In this document: positions 48,336 through 57,574 of the stretch, piece after piece | How the letters are laid out: every line of letters begins with the position of its first letter | How positions within the stretch are numbered: the first letter of the stretch is position 1 | Origin: Bifidobacterium sp. ESL0745 | GTDB taxonomy: Bacteria; Actinomycetota; Actinomycetes; Actinomycetales; Bifidobacteriaceae | Assembly (NCBI RefSeq): GCF_029433335.1 | Contig: NZ_JAQTHX010000001.1 | Coordinates: 248,001-312,000, forward strand | DNA length: 64,000 nt | Direction of reading: 5' to 3' | The notes under the pieces: generated by a model | Database searches by the model: none | What the model saw: the letters and a program-made list of their open reading frames with translations, nothing else | Told to the model about the DNA's origin: nothing | Program-made: the position numbers and the translations under genes

Positions 48336-49637
48336 ATGAAGAAAAAGTTTTTGGCGGCAGTCACCATTACATTATCAGCTGCGATGATGCTGGGCGCCTG
48401 TGGCAGCTCAGGCAACAAGTCCGCCGATTCAAATAAAAATGAGCCTTTGACCATTTGGGTCATGAACGGTGATTTTTCGGATGATGTCATGAATGCAATC
48501 AATGAAAAATTCACCAAGGAGACCGGTGTCAAGGTCAAGGCCCAGACGCAGCAGTGGGCCAACATCACCACGAAGGTCACCACCGCACTGTCGACTTCCA
48601 CACCGCCCGATGTCATCGACATGGGCGATACCCAGGTTCTTGGATTCGCCGCCAGCGGCGGTCTGATGGACCTGAGCGGACACAAGAAGGAATTTGACAA
48701 CAGCAGCTCCTGGCTCAGCGGCCTGGAGAAGCCCGCTACTTCCAAGGGCAAGCTGTATGGCGTTCCTGCATTCGGCGCTGCGCGTGCAGTGATCTACAAC
48801 AAGAAGATCTGGGCCGATGCCGGCATCACCGAGACCCCGAAGACCTATGCGGAGTTCACGGGCGATTTGGACAAGATCGCGGCCAAGCACGCCTCCGATC
48901 CTGATTTCATCCCCTTCTATCGTCCAGGCCAGGACTGGTATTGCATGCTTCAGTTCCTTTGGGATGCCGGCGGTGATCTGGCAACGCAGAGCGGCAGCAC
49001 TTGGAAGGGCGATCTGACGAGCAAGGAGTCCCTGCAAGGATTGCAGGACTGGAAGGACTTCCAGAACAAGTACTCCAGCAAGGCATCTCGTACCGTTGAT
49101 ACGGTAAATCCGCAGCAGAACGATTTCCTGGCTCAAGGCAAGACCGCTGCATTGTTCAGCAACAGCGCCACCATCTCTTCTGTGCCCAAGATCAACCCGG
49201 CAATGACGGAAGACCAGTTCGGTACGTTCCCGATGCCCGGCAAGAGTGGAAAGAACCAGCCCAGTTTGGTCGCCGGTTCCGATTGGGCCGTTGCCGCCAA
49301 GAGCAAGCGTCAGGATCTGGCTCTGAAGTGGATCAAGATCGCGACCAGCAACGACATCGAACAAAACCACATCTTCGCGCATGACGGCTGGCTGCCGAAC
49401 TCCCAGAAGGGCCTCGATGAGGTGTTGAAGTCCAGCTCGATGAAGGAAGTCAACAAGGGCTTCTTCGAAGCCGCCAAAAGGATGCAGTCCACTCCTGCTT
49501 CTCCTGAATGGACCACCATTGAAGGAGACAATTCGGTGGCTGAGTTCTCCAAGAACGTCGTAACCGGCAACTCCAGCGTGGAGGATGCGGCGAAGACCTT
49601 CAACCAGCACATCGAACAGGTGCTCAACAAGAAGTAA
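48336..49637 (+). CDS. ABC transporter sugar-binding lipoprotein (second system)
   Basis: About 433 residues. Lipoprotein signal MKKKFLAAVTITLSAAMMLGACGSS (lipobox LGAC, Cys about 22, given in pieces MKKKFLAA...LGAC) then a Ser/Asn/Lys linker and a family 1 SBP domain (LTIWVMNGDFSDDVMNAINEKF, PPDVIDMGDTQVLGFAASGG, GVPAFGAARAVIYNKKIW). GAGGTGG precedes the ATG. It is followed by two permeases, a ROK repressor and a GH20 enzyme, so a beta-linked GlcNAc/GalNAc-containing oligosaccharide is the likely cargo; this is inference. It is not close in sequence to the SBP at 39299. Confidence 0.92.
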   Translation: MKKKFLAAVTITLSAAMMLGACGSSGNKSADSNKNEPLTIWVMNGDFSDDVMNAINEKFTKETGVKVKAQTQQWANITTKVTTALSTSTPPDVIDMGDTQVLGFAASGGLMDLSGHKKEFDNSSSWLSGLEKPATSKGKLYGVPAFGAARAVIYNKKIWADAGITETPKTYAEFTGDLDKIAAKHASDPDFIPFYRPGQDWYCMLQFLWDAGGDLATQSGSTWKGDLTSKESLQGLQDWKDFQNKYSSKASRTVDTVNPQQNDFLAQGKTAALFSNSATISSVPKINPAMTEDQFGTFPMPGKSGKNQPSLVAGSDWAVAAKSKRQDLALKWIKIATSNDIEQNHIFAHDGWLPNSQKGLDEVLKSSSMKEVNKGFFEAAKRMQSTPASPEWTTIEGDNSVAEFSKNVVTGNSSVEDAAKTFNQHIEQVLNKK

Positions 49638-49664
49638 CGGCTGTAAAGCGGTAAAGTCAGCCGG

Positions 49665-49707
49665 TTGATTGTGGCGCATGAGTGATGTCGCCATGCGCCA
49701 CAATCAA
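49665..49707 (+). terminator. Perfect 16-bp intercistronic hairpin after the SBP gene
   Basis: TTGATTGTGGCGCATG (49665-49680) pairs completely with CATGCGCCACAATCAA (49692-49707) around an 11-base loop. Only TTT follows, so it is likely a partial terminator or a 3' mRNA stabiliser that leaves SBP mRNA more abundant than permease mRNA, a known arrangement in ABC operons. Confidence 0.8.
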
Positions 49708-49762
49708 TTTCTATAGAACACGATGATGTGTGCTTTCGTATTTTGTTGGTAAGGGGATTGAC

Positions 49763-50743
49763 ATGAAAACTTCCGATCGGCAGCAATCCAGTGTTGCCAT
49801 AGAGGAATTGGCGGATTCGGATGGGGAAGTACCGAAGAAAAAAAGACGGAGCATGCGACAGGGGACGTTTGTTGCGCTTCTTCTGACGCCGATGGGCATC
49901 ATCCTTACCGCGCTTGTCATCGTTCCTATCATTTTCCTGGTTTTCACTTCCTTTACGGATTTTAACCAGTCATCGCTTTTCACCGGTGCGTTCAGCTTCA
50001 CCGGGTTGAAACAGTACAGTACGGTGCTCACTGACGTGGAGTTCTGGAAGGCGCTGCTTCGTACGTTCGTCTTTGCCGCTGCGTTGGTGATCGCCAGCGT
50101 GCTGATTGGCATGGCTGTGGCCCAATTGCTGACCAAGCTTGGCGCGGTGGTCCGCTATATCGTCGTCTTCGTGCTGATTTTCGCCTGGGCGATGCCGAAT
50201 GTGGCTTCATCAGTGGTATGGAAGTGGCTGTTCCAGCCTGGTTATGGCGTCATCAATTGGTTGCTGACACAGTTGAGGATTTTCGGCAATGTCACCAATC
50301 TGTCGTGGTCGAACAATACCACGCTCGCTTTCGTGTGCATCTGGCTTCTGGTGGTCTGGCAGGCGGTTCCTTATATCGCCATCACCCTGTATGCGGCGAC
50401 CACTCAGATTGACCGCTCGTATATGGAAGCCGCCGAGATCGACGGTGCCGGAAGAATTCGTACCTACTGGCAGATCGTCGTTCCGCTGATCCGCCCGAGC
50501 ATCATGGTGGTCACCATGCTTTCGGTTATCTGGGACTTCAACGTATTCAACCAGATCTGGCTTGTTTCCCAAGGCGGACCGAACGATACGACTTCCACAA
50601 TCGGGATCTTCACCTACAAGAAAGCGTTCGTCAACTTCGATATCGGTCAGGGTGCGTCCATCTCGGTGATCACGGTGATCATCCTTATGGCGTTGACCAG
50701 TGTATATATTCGTAATCTTCTGAAATCTGGTGAGGACCTATGA
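49763..50743 (+). CDS. ABC transporter permease, MalF type (second system)
   Basis: About 326 residues: a charged N-terminus (PKKKRRSMRQ) and six membrane segments. EAA loop: YMEAAEIDGAGRIRTYW, then VVPLIRPS. AAGGGGA at 49751-49757 supports ATG 49763. The stop overlaps the next permease by four bases. No ATPase gene is present nearby. Confidence 0.93.
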   Translation: MKTSDRQQSSVAIEELADSDGEVPKKKRRSMRQGTFVALLLTPMGIILTALVIVPIIFLVFTSFTDFNQSSLFTGAFSFTGLKQYSTVLTDVEFWKALLRTFVFAAALVIASVLIGMAVAQLLTKLGAVVRYIVVFVLIFAWAMPNVASSVVWKWLFQPGYGVINWLLTQLRIFGNVTNLSWSNNTTLAFVCIWLLVVWQAVPYIAITLYAATTQIDRSYMEAAEIDGAGRIRTYWQIVVPLIRPSIMVVTMLSVIWDFNVFNQIWLVSQGGPNDTTSTIGIFTYKKAFVNFDIGQGASISVITVIILMALTSVYIRNLLKSGEDL

Positions 50744-51633
50744 GCGAGGCGTCGGTTTCTTTGAAAAAGCAATCTGGGCAAAAGCCTGCCAAGAAGGTAA
50801 AAGCCAGAAGCAAATTGACGTGGAGGAGGGTCGGATCGAGCATCATCGGGATTCTCTTCAGCATCGTCTGGATCTTCCCGGTCTACTGGATGACCATCAC
50901 TTCGTTCAAGCCCCGCAGTGAGATTCTGTCCTCCACACCCGCTTTTATCCCCAAGCACTGGTCGCTGGATAATTTCAAATCCGCTATTTTCCAGACCACG
51001 TTCCTGGCGAATCTGAAGAACTCCATCATCGTCACCTTTTTTGCGGTTGTGATTTCAGTGTTCTTCGCCTTCCTGGCGTGCTCGGCACTGACGCTCTACC
51101 GTTTCAAGAGCCGCCGTTTCATCATGGTGCTCATCCTGGCCATGCAGATGCTGCCCGGCACCGCCATGCTGATTCCGCAGTTCATCGTGTTCAACCAGCT
51201 TGGCTTGCTCAACACCTACCTCGGGTTGATCCTGGCCTATATCGCCACGGTACTGCCGTTCTCGATCTGGAACATGCGTGGTTTCTTCCTTTCGATTCCC
51301 GTCGACATCTTCGAATCGGCAAGGGTGGAAGGGGCCAGCGAATGGCAGATCCTGCGCAAGATCACCTTCCCGTTGGTGGCTCCTGGCATCGTTTCGACTT
51401 CCGTGTTCGCGTTTATCACGGCATGGAACGACTACCTGACCTCATACACCTTCATGCGAGACGAATCGAAATACACGCTTCCTGTCTGGCTTTCGAGCTT
51501 TTCCACGCCGTCCGGTACCGATTTCGGCGGGCAGATGGCCGCTTCTGTGCTGTTCTCGCTGCCTGTGGTGATCTTCTTTATGATTGTCCAGGGCAACATC
51601 GTGAAGGGCTCGACCGAAGGCTCGGTGAAGTAG
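50740..51633 (+). CDS. ABC transporter permease, MalG type (second system)
   Basis: About 297 residues. After a basic N-terminus (KKQSGQKPAKKVKARSK) there are six membrane segments; the EAA loop is FESARVEGASEWQILRKI followed by FPLVAPG. ATG overlaps the upstream stop (ATGA). It ends the transport part of the second ABC unit. A perfect hairpin separates it from the ROK repressor gene. Confidence 0.93.
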   Translation: MSEASVSLKKQSGQKPAKKVKARSKLTWRRVGSSIIGILFSIVWIFPVYWMTITSFKPRSEILSSTPAFIPKHWSLDNFKSAIFQTTFLANLKNSIIVTFFAVVISVFFAFLACSALTLYRFKSRRFIMVLILAMQMLPGTAMLIPQFIVFNQLGLLNTYLGLILAYIATVLPFSIWNMRGFFLSIPVDIFESARVEGASEWQILRKITFPLVAPGIVSTSVFAFITAWNDYLTSYTFMRDESKYTLPVWLSSFSTPSGTDFGGQMAASVLFSLPVVIFFMIVQGNIVKGSTEGSVK

Positions 51634-51676
51634 CGTTTTCGTCTACGTCACTGGCGTTTGAAATCGCTTGTCTCTG

Positions 51677-51713
51677 TTCAAGGCCTTGCCCGTCTATCTG
51701 GCAAGGCCTTGAA
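51677..51713 (+). terminator. Perfect 14-bp hairpin between permease and ROK gene
   Basis: TTCAAGGCCTTGCC (51677-51690) pairs fully with GGCAAGGCCTTGAA (51700-51713), nine-base loop, with no T tract after it. It may reduce read-through from the transport genes into the repressor gene. Each arm itself contains the palindrome CAAGGCCTTG. Confidence 0.75.
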
Positions 51714-51741
51714 TCTGAGATATGGATGGAGGGAAGCTGTC

Positions 51742-52878
51742 ATGACTGTCGATAAGCTGCGAAGAATCGATCAAGTGGTAGACGATCGTCTTTCGGGGGC
51801 CTCGCCGGCCGATGTCCGCGTGCGTAACCGCGATGCTGTATTACGTGCATTGTATCCGAACAGACGGTATTCGCGTTCGGAACTGTCCAGGATAACCGGA
51901 ATGTCCAAAGTCTCGACCTCGGATGTTGTCGCTGACCTCATGGAAGACGGCTACTTGTGCGAGGTCGGTTACAAGAATTCGAAGAGCCCCGGCAAACCGG
52001 CACGGATGCTTGAGTTCAACACCGAGGCACAGGTGGTGATTGCCGTTGATCTGTCCAACGGCGACCAGATCAAAGGGGTGGTGACGGACCTCAAAGGCAC
52101 CGTCCTCGCCCGCGAACGGCATCCTGTATGCGCGGGTTCCACATTGCGCATCGAAGAGGTCATCGATCTGTGCAGATCACTTGCCGAGGATTCCGATTTG
52201 CCGTTGCTGGGCATCGGGGTGGCGACCCCGGGCTTTGTCGACGAGCGCGGTGTGGTGCTTGAAGCGCCCAATCTGGGTTGGCTCAATGTCGATTTGGCCG
52301 GCGTCCTCAAAAACCGTTTTCACTGTGAGGTGTGCGTAGCCAACGACGCGGATTGCGGGGTTTCGGCCGAACGCAGCTTTGCCAACGGCTCCCCGAACAT
52401 GATGTTCATACAGATCGCCAAAGGTGTGGGCGCAGGACTGTTGGTGTCCGATCACGTGGTGCATGGCAGCGCCAATACCGCCGGTGAAATCGGCCATGTG
52501 GTGGTCGACCAATCGGGATTCGAATGTATCTGCGGCAAACGTGGATGTCTGGAAACGGTAATCGCCGTTCCTGCCTTGAAAAGGCGGATTGGTGAGCACC
52601 CTGACAAGGAAGAGGAAATCATCGCTCAGGCGGGATGCATTTTGGGACAGGCACTTTCCGTAGTGGTGGCGATGACCGACATCACCGATGTCGTGGTCTC
52701 AGGGCCGGAAAGCCTGGTGGACGCGCGCTTTCGGAAGGCCACCCAGGAACGTGTCAATATGCTGGTGCATTCCCGGTTCATAGAAGAGGTGAAAGTGCAT
52801 GGGCCGTATTTCAAAGAGGACACGGCGTTGCTTGGTTCGGTCGCCAATGTGTTGAAAACAAAACTCAATGTGATGTAG
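51742..52878 (+). CDS. ROK-family transcriptional repressor (NagC-like)
   Basis: About 378 residues. The N-terminal winged HTH (VRNRDAVLRALYPNRRYSRSELSRITGMSKVSTSDVV, about 24-61) is followed by a sugar-kinase-fold ROK domain with GIGVATPGFVDERG, NDADCGVSAERSFANG, GVGAGLLVSDHVVHGSANTAGEIGHVVVD and the zinc motif CICGKRGCLE. The ATP-binding DxGxTK of true kinases is replaced (AVDLSNGDQIKG), so it is a sugar-sensing repressor. GGAGGG at 51728-51733 supports ATG 51742. It sits between the second ABC system and GH20, so it probably controls these. Confidence 0.92.
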   Translation: MTVDKLRRIDQVVDDRLSGASPADVRVRNRDAVLRALYPNRRYSRSELSRITGMSKVSTSDVVADLMEDGYLCEVGYKNSKSPGKPARMLEFNTEAQVVIAVDLSNGDQIKGVVTDLKGTVLARERHPVCAGSTLRIEEVIDLCRSLAEDSDLPLLGIGVATPGFVDERGVVLEAPNLGWLNVDLAGVLKNRFHCEVCVANDADCGVSAERSFANGSPNMMFIQIAKGVGAGLLVSDHVVHGSANTAGEIGHVVVDQSGFECICGKRGCLETVIAVPALKRRIGEHPDKEEEIIAQAGCILGQALSVVVAMTDITDVVVSGPESLVDARFRKATQERVNMLVHSRFIEEVKVHGPYFKEDTALLGSVANVLKTKLNVM

Positions 52879-52951
52879 GTCTTACGATGAAGCCTTGTAC
52901 CTTATCGGCCAAGACAATGTGATTTATCAATAAATAAATAAAGGAAATGAG

Positions 52952-54919
52952 ATGCAATACACCATTAATGACGTTGAATACCATTTCGACCTTATTCCTG
53001 CGCCGAAGAACGTTGATTTCGACGGGCGGACGATGACGTTGCCCTACACGGGGCGTATTCTCGAATCGCGCGAGGTGGGCGATGTTGAATGCGTGTTGGC
53101 CGGCCAGCTCGCCGACGATATCGAAGCGGCCACGGGCATTCGTTGGGATGTCGCCAAAGGCAGACAATGGAACGCCTTCATCATCATTGATATTGATACG
53201 CAATTGGAACCCGAGGGCTATCGCCTTGACATCAATGAGCAGAAGGCAAAGGTTACCGGCGGTGATTTCGAGGGCGCTCGCAATGGGGTGCAGACGCTGC
53301 GCCAGATCATCCGCCAGTGCGCCCCGGTGCTTCCGCTGCTTTCGATTGCCGACAGCCCGGAGTACAAGATCCGCAGCTACTATCTTGATGTGACGCGAGG
53401 CCGCGTCCCCACGCTTGATTGGCTGAAGCGCTGGGCGGACCAGCTCTGCCTGTACAAGTACAACCAGCTGCAGCTCTATATCGAGCACAGCTTCCGTTTC
53501 GATGAGCTGAGCGAGACCTGGCGTGGGGTAAGCCCCTTGGAACCGGCGACGATCGTGGAATTCGACGCCTATTGCGCCAAGCGCGGCATCGAGCTGGTTC
53601 CTTCCGTTTCGACGTTCGGCCACCTCTATCAGGAACTTCGTACCCACGAATTGCGTGACCTGGGCGAGTTCCCCAAGGATGCGGACCGTACTTTCAGCTT
53701 CATCGAACGCCAGGAGCATCACACCCTCAACATCACCAAACCGGAAGCCTTCGAATTCTCGACTTCGCTGACCGATCCCTACATGGAGCTCTTCACCTCG
53801 AAGAAGTTCAACATCGGGGCCGATGAGACCTTCGACCTCGGCAAAGGGGCCTCGCACGAATATGCGCAAAAGCATGGTGTGGCGCGGATGTATGCCGACT
53901 ATGTCACCAAGCTCTGCGAACATCTGCAAAAACTGGGCAGGCAGCCGATGCTCTGGGGAGACATCGCGGTCAAAATGCCGCAGATGCTTCCTTACCTGCC
54001 CAAGGATGCGACGCTGCTCAACTGGCTTTACTCGCCGACGGTAGGGGAGAACGAAGTCAAGCTTCTGGCCGATTCCGGACTGAAACAATATGTGTGCGCC
54101 GCTGTGTGGTGCTGGAATTCGATGCTGCCGAGGCTCGATGATTCGTGGAACAACATCACCCGTCTTGCCGGATTCGGCATCAAGTACCATGCGGTGGGCT
54201 TCATGGTCACCGATTGGGGCGATTTCGGCCATGTCAACGATCCGCATATGGCGTTGATCGGCATGATCTACGGTGCCCAAAACGGCTGGTGCCCCAGCAC
54301 TGCGATGACGCAAGGCGATATGAACCGCATGGTCTCACGTTGTGCGTTCGGCGATCAGACCGGCAGCCTTGTCGAGGCGATTCGCGACGCTTCTCGATGC
54401 ACTTCGTTTTCCTGGAGCGACGCTGTGCATTACATTGAGCTCGACGACGGCGATGGCGGGCTCAACCATGATGTACTGGCCGATTGCGATGGCCACGGCA
54501 CGAGCAGGCCGTGGGTCAATGACTCCGATCTCGACCTTCAAGGCGCACGTTATCATCTGCTTGAAGACGGTCGTGAAACCATCGGTGAGGCTGACAAGTG
54601 CAATTCGGCGCTTTCTAAGGCCGCTTCCCGCATTGCCGTGGCATTGGCGGGGACGAATAAGGATGTGTCCTCGTATGCATCCGCGCTTTCGGTCGCCATC
54701 GAAGGGCAGCGTCTGCTCAATGAGTTCGGCTACATGATGGCAGCGAAGGCCGGGCTTGTGTCGGGTGAACATGGGCCTGAATATTGCAACAGGCTTGCCC
54801 GTTCCATCGAAGAATGGGGGGAGTCCTATTGCACCGCCTGGCGGAAGGTCAGCGAGGAATCGGAATTGAACCGCGTCACCTCGATCATCTGGCGTTGTGC
54901 TGATGCCCTTCGTCGATAG
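52952..54919 (+). CDS. Beta-N-acetylhexosaminidase, GH20
   Basis: About 655 residues, no signal peptide, so intracellular. The GH20 pattern is clear: an N-terminal alpha/beta domain (YHFDLIPAPKNVDFDG, PEGYRLDINEQKAKVTG), then a TIM barrel with YYLDVTRGRVPTLDWLKRW, QLYIEHSF, LVPSVSTFGHLYQE and the catalytic Asp291-Glu292 pair in NIGADETFDLG. It removes terminal GlcNAc or GalNAc by substrate-assisted catalysis. Unlike secreted lacto-N-biosidases it lacks membrane or sugar-binding modules. AAAGGAAA precedes the ATG. Its neighbours (SBP2 system upstream, ROK genes, nagB/nagA downstream) suggest it delivers GlcNAc to the kinase at 56391. Confidence 0.93.
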   Translation: MQYTINDVEYHFDLIPAPKNVDFDGRTMTLPYTGRILESREVGDVECVLAGQLADDIEAATGIRWDVAKGRQWNAFIIIDIDTQLEPEGYRLDINEQKAKVTGGDFEGARNGVQTLRQIIRQCAPVLPLLSIADSPEYKIRSYYLDVTRGRVPTLDWLKRWADQLCLYKYNQLQLYIEHSFRFDELSETWRGVSPLEPATIVEFDAYCAKRGIELVPSVSTFGHLYQELRTHELRDLGEFPKDADRTFSFIERQEHHTLNITKPEAFEFSTSLTDPYMELFTSKKFNIGADETFDLGKGASHEYAQKHGVARMYADYVTKLCEHLQKLGRQPMLWGDIAVKMPQMLPYLPKDATLLNWLYSPTVGENEVKLLADSGLKQYVCAAVWCWNSMLPRLDDSWNNITRLAGFGIKYHAVGFMVTDWGDFGHVNDPHMALIGMIYGAQNGWCPSTAMTQGDMNRMVSRCAFGDQTGSLVEAIRDASRCTSFSWSDAVHYIELDDGDGGLNHDVLADCDGHGTSRPWVNDSDLDLQGARYHLLEDGRETIGEADKCNSALSKAASRIAVALAGTNKDVSSYASALSVAIEGQRLLNEFGYMMAAKAGLVSGEHGPEYCNRLARSIEEWGESYCTAWRKVSEESELNRVTSIIWRCADALRR

Positions 54920-55143
54920 GCATGTGTTGCGTGGTGGTCCTTGCGGTTTGGCCGGTGAATCGCAAGAATCGTCACGCAATATTGTTATAGAACATGACAA
55001 AAGAAAAATATTATTTAATTTTTTTATAATATTTTCAACAAGAAGAGTTCTTACGCTTAAATTTGTAGCTGTTGTGTTCTATGATATCATTTAAGTAATT
55101 TATCCTTACATAATAGATGCTTTCATTGAACTGAGGAGGGGCC
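54920..55143 (+). promoter_or_regulatory. AT-rich promoter region of the nag operon
   Basis: About 220 bases, with a strongly AT-rich block at about 54995-55110 (for example TTATTTAATTTTTTTATAATATT), unlike the coding DNA around it. It separates GH20 from the ROK-kinase-nagB-nagA genes and should hold their promoter. TATAAT occurs at about 55025-55030. I see no clear operator palindrome. Confidence 0.5.
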
Positions 55144-56394
55144 ATGATCGGAAAACCGTTGAAATCCGACCCTTCCGATGTTCGAGCCAAGAATATTCGT
55201 ACGGCGTTTCAGTTGGTGGCGTATGCCGGCGCGATTTCCCGTGCCGAGCTCGGCCGTCTCATGGGGCTTTCCAGAATGGCGGTCAGCGACCTGGTCAATG
55301 AGATGATGGAGAATCATCTGTTGCGTCAGGCGGGTCTGGACCGTCGCCAAGGACGCGGCAAACGCTCCTTGATGGTTACCGTCGACACGGATCACTGGCG
55401 CGTGGCTTCGGTGGATATGACTCAGCGTTTTGTCATACGGGGTGCGCTGACCGACCTGATGGGCCGTATCGTCGATCGGGTGGAGACGCCTTTGGGCGAC
55501 GACGCCCAATCTCACTTGCAGATGGTCGATGAGCTGCTGGGTAAGCTGCTGGCCATGACCAGTCATCCGATCCTCGGCTTGGGTGTGGCCGTTCCGGGCG
55601 TTATCGATGCAGAGGGAACCGTGGTCCGATCGGTCAGTCTTGGATGGACTGAGATTCCCTTGCAGACGCATCTCAAACAGGAACGCCATATACCGACGGT
55701 GGTCTGTAACGACGTGAACATGGGGCTGCTGGGGGAATGCACGTTTGGCAAAGGTTCACGAAATTCGTTGTTCGTCCGCATCGGGCGGGGTGTGGGAGCC
55801 GGGGTATGCCTCAATGGCACGATTATCGACGGCAGTGGGTATTCGGCAGGTGAGATCGGACACGTGGTCGTTGACCCCAACGGGCCGCAGTGCGTCTGCG
55901 GCAAGCGCGGATGCCTGGAAATGATGGTCAATGTGCCGAGGTTGCGCGAGCGTATCGAATCACACCCTGACAAACGCGATGACATCCTTGGGCGCGGCGG
56001 GAATATGCTGGGCGATGCCCTGGCGATGTCCGTCAGCCTTCTCGATTTGAGCGATATCTCCGTGGATGGCCCGGCCGATATCATCGGTCCGGTTTTCCTT
56101 CAGGCACTGCGTGACGAGCTTGAGGCCAAGACCAACGTGGATTATCGTCGTCAGCCGGTGATTCATCGTTGCGAGCAGGGTGATGATCTGGTGTTGCGTG
56201 GGCAGGCGGTAGAGGTCATTCGTTCGTTTGTTGACAGCATCCACTCGCGTCGCGAAAGCGATGGTGGAATGGCCGAAGACGAAACGATCACCAAAACCGG
56301 ATCGTTGCATGGCAAACGCATGGCAGGTACAAGCAAAGACGCTACGGATGCCGCCAAGTATGCCGACAGCATCGAAAGGAACCAGACGGCATGA
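55144..56394 (+). CDS. ROK-family transcriptional repressor
   Basis: About 416 residues. HTH at about 14-62 (VRAKNIRTAFQLVAYAGAISRAELGRLMGLSRMAVSDLVNEM, spread over three helices), then a ROK domain with LGVAVPGVIDAEG, NDVNMGLLGECTFGKG, RGVGAGVCLNGTI, YSAGEIGHVVVDP and zinc motif CVCGKRGCLE. The kinase ATP motif is lost (ASVDMTQRFVIRG). About 60 polar residues extend past the ROK fold at the C-terminus (RRESDGGMAEDETITK). GAGGAGGGG directly precedes the ATG. The stop overlaps the kinase start, so repressor and GlcNAc kinase are made from one transcript, and it probably represses this nag operon. Confidence 0.92.
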   Translation: MIGKPLKSDPSDVRAKNIRTAFQLVAYAGAISRAELGRLMGLSRMAVSDLVNEMMENHLLRQAGLDRRQGRGKRSLMVTVDTDHWRVASVDMTQRFVIRGALTDLMGRIVDRVETPLGDDAQSHLQMVDELLGKLLAMTSHPILGLGVAVPGVIDAEGTVVRSVSLGWTEIPLQTHLKQERHIPTVVCNDVNMGLLGECTFGKGSRNSLFVRIGRGVGAGVCLNGTIIDGSGYSAGEIGHVVVDPNGPQCVCGKRGCLEMMVNVPRLRERIESHPDKRDDILGRGGNMLGDALAMSVSLLDLSDISVDGPADIIGPVFLQALRDELEAKTNVDYRRQPVIHRCEQGDDLVLRGQAVEVIRSFVDSIHSRRESDGGMAEDETITKTGSLHGKRMAGTSKDATDAAKYADSIERNQTA

Positions 56395-57500
56395 AGACAA
56401 TAGAGGAAAAGAGCGGTTTGGGATCTGAAATGAATCCTGTGCAAACAGGGAATCGGACGGGTTCGCACCAGCGGGCTGAACGCAATGGCCTCTATATCGG
56501 CATCGATATCGGGGGAACCAAAATCGCTGGGTCATTGATGCGATTTCGTGCCGACGGAAGCTATCGGGTGCTTGATTCGCAACGCATCAAGGTTCGTCGT
56601 GGCGGCCGGCAGGTTGTCGAGGATGTGACGAGTGTGGTGCTTTCGCTGCTGGACCGCAATTGCGTTGACGGCTCCGGCGTCGGTGATGACGTCGACAAAA
56701 CCGGTGAGCGGCATATGAGCGTAAACGGTGTCGGTCTGTGTATTCCAGGTCGGGTCGATCCTGAGGCCGGCGTGGTGGAAAACGTCGCCAACCTCGATAT
56801 CGGCAGGCTCGCCTTGGCTGACGAAATTCACCGGACGACCGGTCTGCCGGCTCATCTGGAAAACGATGTCAACGCGGCGACGCTCGGCTCCTATATCGTG
56901 CTTTCACAACATCGTGATCCTCGCTTGCCGAAACCGCAAGTCGGGGCAGACGTGGCGGTGTTCCTCAACCTTGGAACCGGTGTGGCCGCGGGAGTATTGC
57001 GTAATGGTGTTCTGGACAGCGGCTTCAGCGGGGTCGCCGGCGAAATCGGTCACATCCCCGTCGAGTGCCAGCGTTGGCATTGCGGATGTGGACAGGATGG
57101 CTGCATTGAGACCGCTGCCGGCGGCAATGCGATCAGGCGCCAATGGCCATATGCCGACCCGCCGATGCCGGATATCATCGCCAAAGCGCACGACGTCTCG
57201 AGCTCGGAGCATGACAAGGCTTGTGAAACATTGGATACGGTGATTGGGGCAATCGCCGATGCAATCGATATCCTTGCGCTTGCCATCGATCCCAGGATCA
57301 TCATGATCGGCGGGGGGACGACGAAAACCGGCAAACCGCTACTTGACGAAATCCGTGCCGGCCTGAAGAAGCGTGCGGCTTCCAGCGCCTTCATCGCATC
57401 CCTGCATCTCGATGAGCGCATTGCGTTCGTTGATCCCGCCGAACCGATCGGTTGTATCGGTTCCGCTTGCGCCATGGCGAAAACCGCGGGCCTGCAGTGA
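56391..57500 (+). CDS. ROK-family sugar kinase, probable N-acetylglucosamine kinase
   Basis: About 369 residues. Unlike its ROK neighbours it has no HTH and keeps the ATP motif DIGGTKIAGSL (about 39-49). Other ROK elements: GVGLCIPGRVDPEAG, LENDVNAATLGSY (catalytic Asp), NLGTGVAAGVLRNGVL, GEIGHIPVE and the zinc motif CGCGQDGCIE. The first 33 residues are polar and not part of the fold. It is coupled to the repressor upstream (ATGA) and followed by nagB and nagA, so GlcNAc to GlcNAc-6-phosphate is the most likely reaction; glucose or mannose phosphorylation cannot be excluded from the sequence. Confidence 0.88.
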   Translation: MKTIEEKSGLGSEMNPVQTGNRTGSHQRAERNGLYIGIDIGGTKIAGSLMRFRADGSYRVLDSQRIKVRRGGRQVVEDVTSVVLSLLDRNCVDGSGVGDDVDKTGERHMSVNGVGLCIPGRVDPEAGVVENVANLDIGRLALADEIHRTTGLPAHLENDVNAATLGSYIVLSQHRDPRLPKPQVGADVAVFLNLGTGVAAGVLRNGVLDSGFSGVAGEIGHIPVECQRWHCGCGQDGCIETAAGGNAIRRQWPYADPPMPDIIAKAHDVSSSEHDKACETLDTVIGAIADAIDILALAIDPRIIMIGGGTTKTGKPLLDEIRAGLKKRAASSAFIASLHLDERIAFVDPAEPIGCIGSACAMAKTAGLQ

Positions 57501-57574
57501 GTATTCAGACTTGGCAAACAGCCCAATGGACAATTCAGATTGTCGATAAGCAGCAATTATAAAGGAGAGACAAT

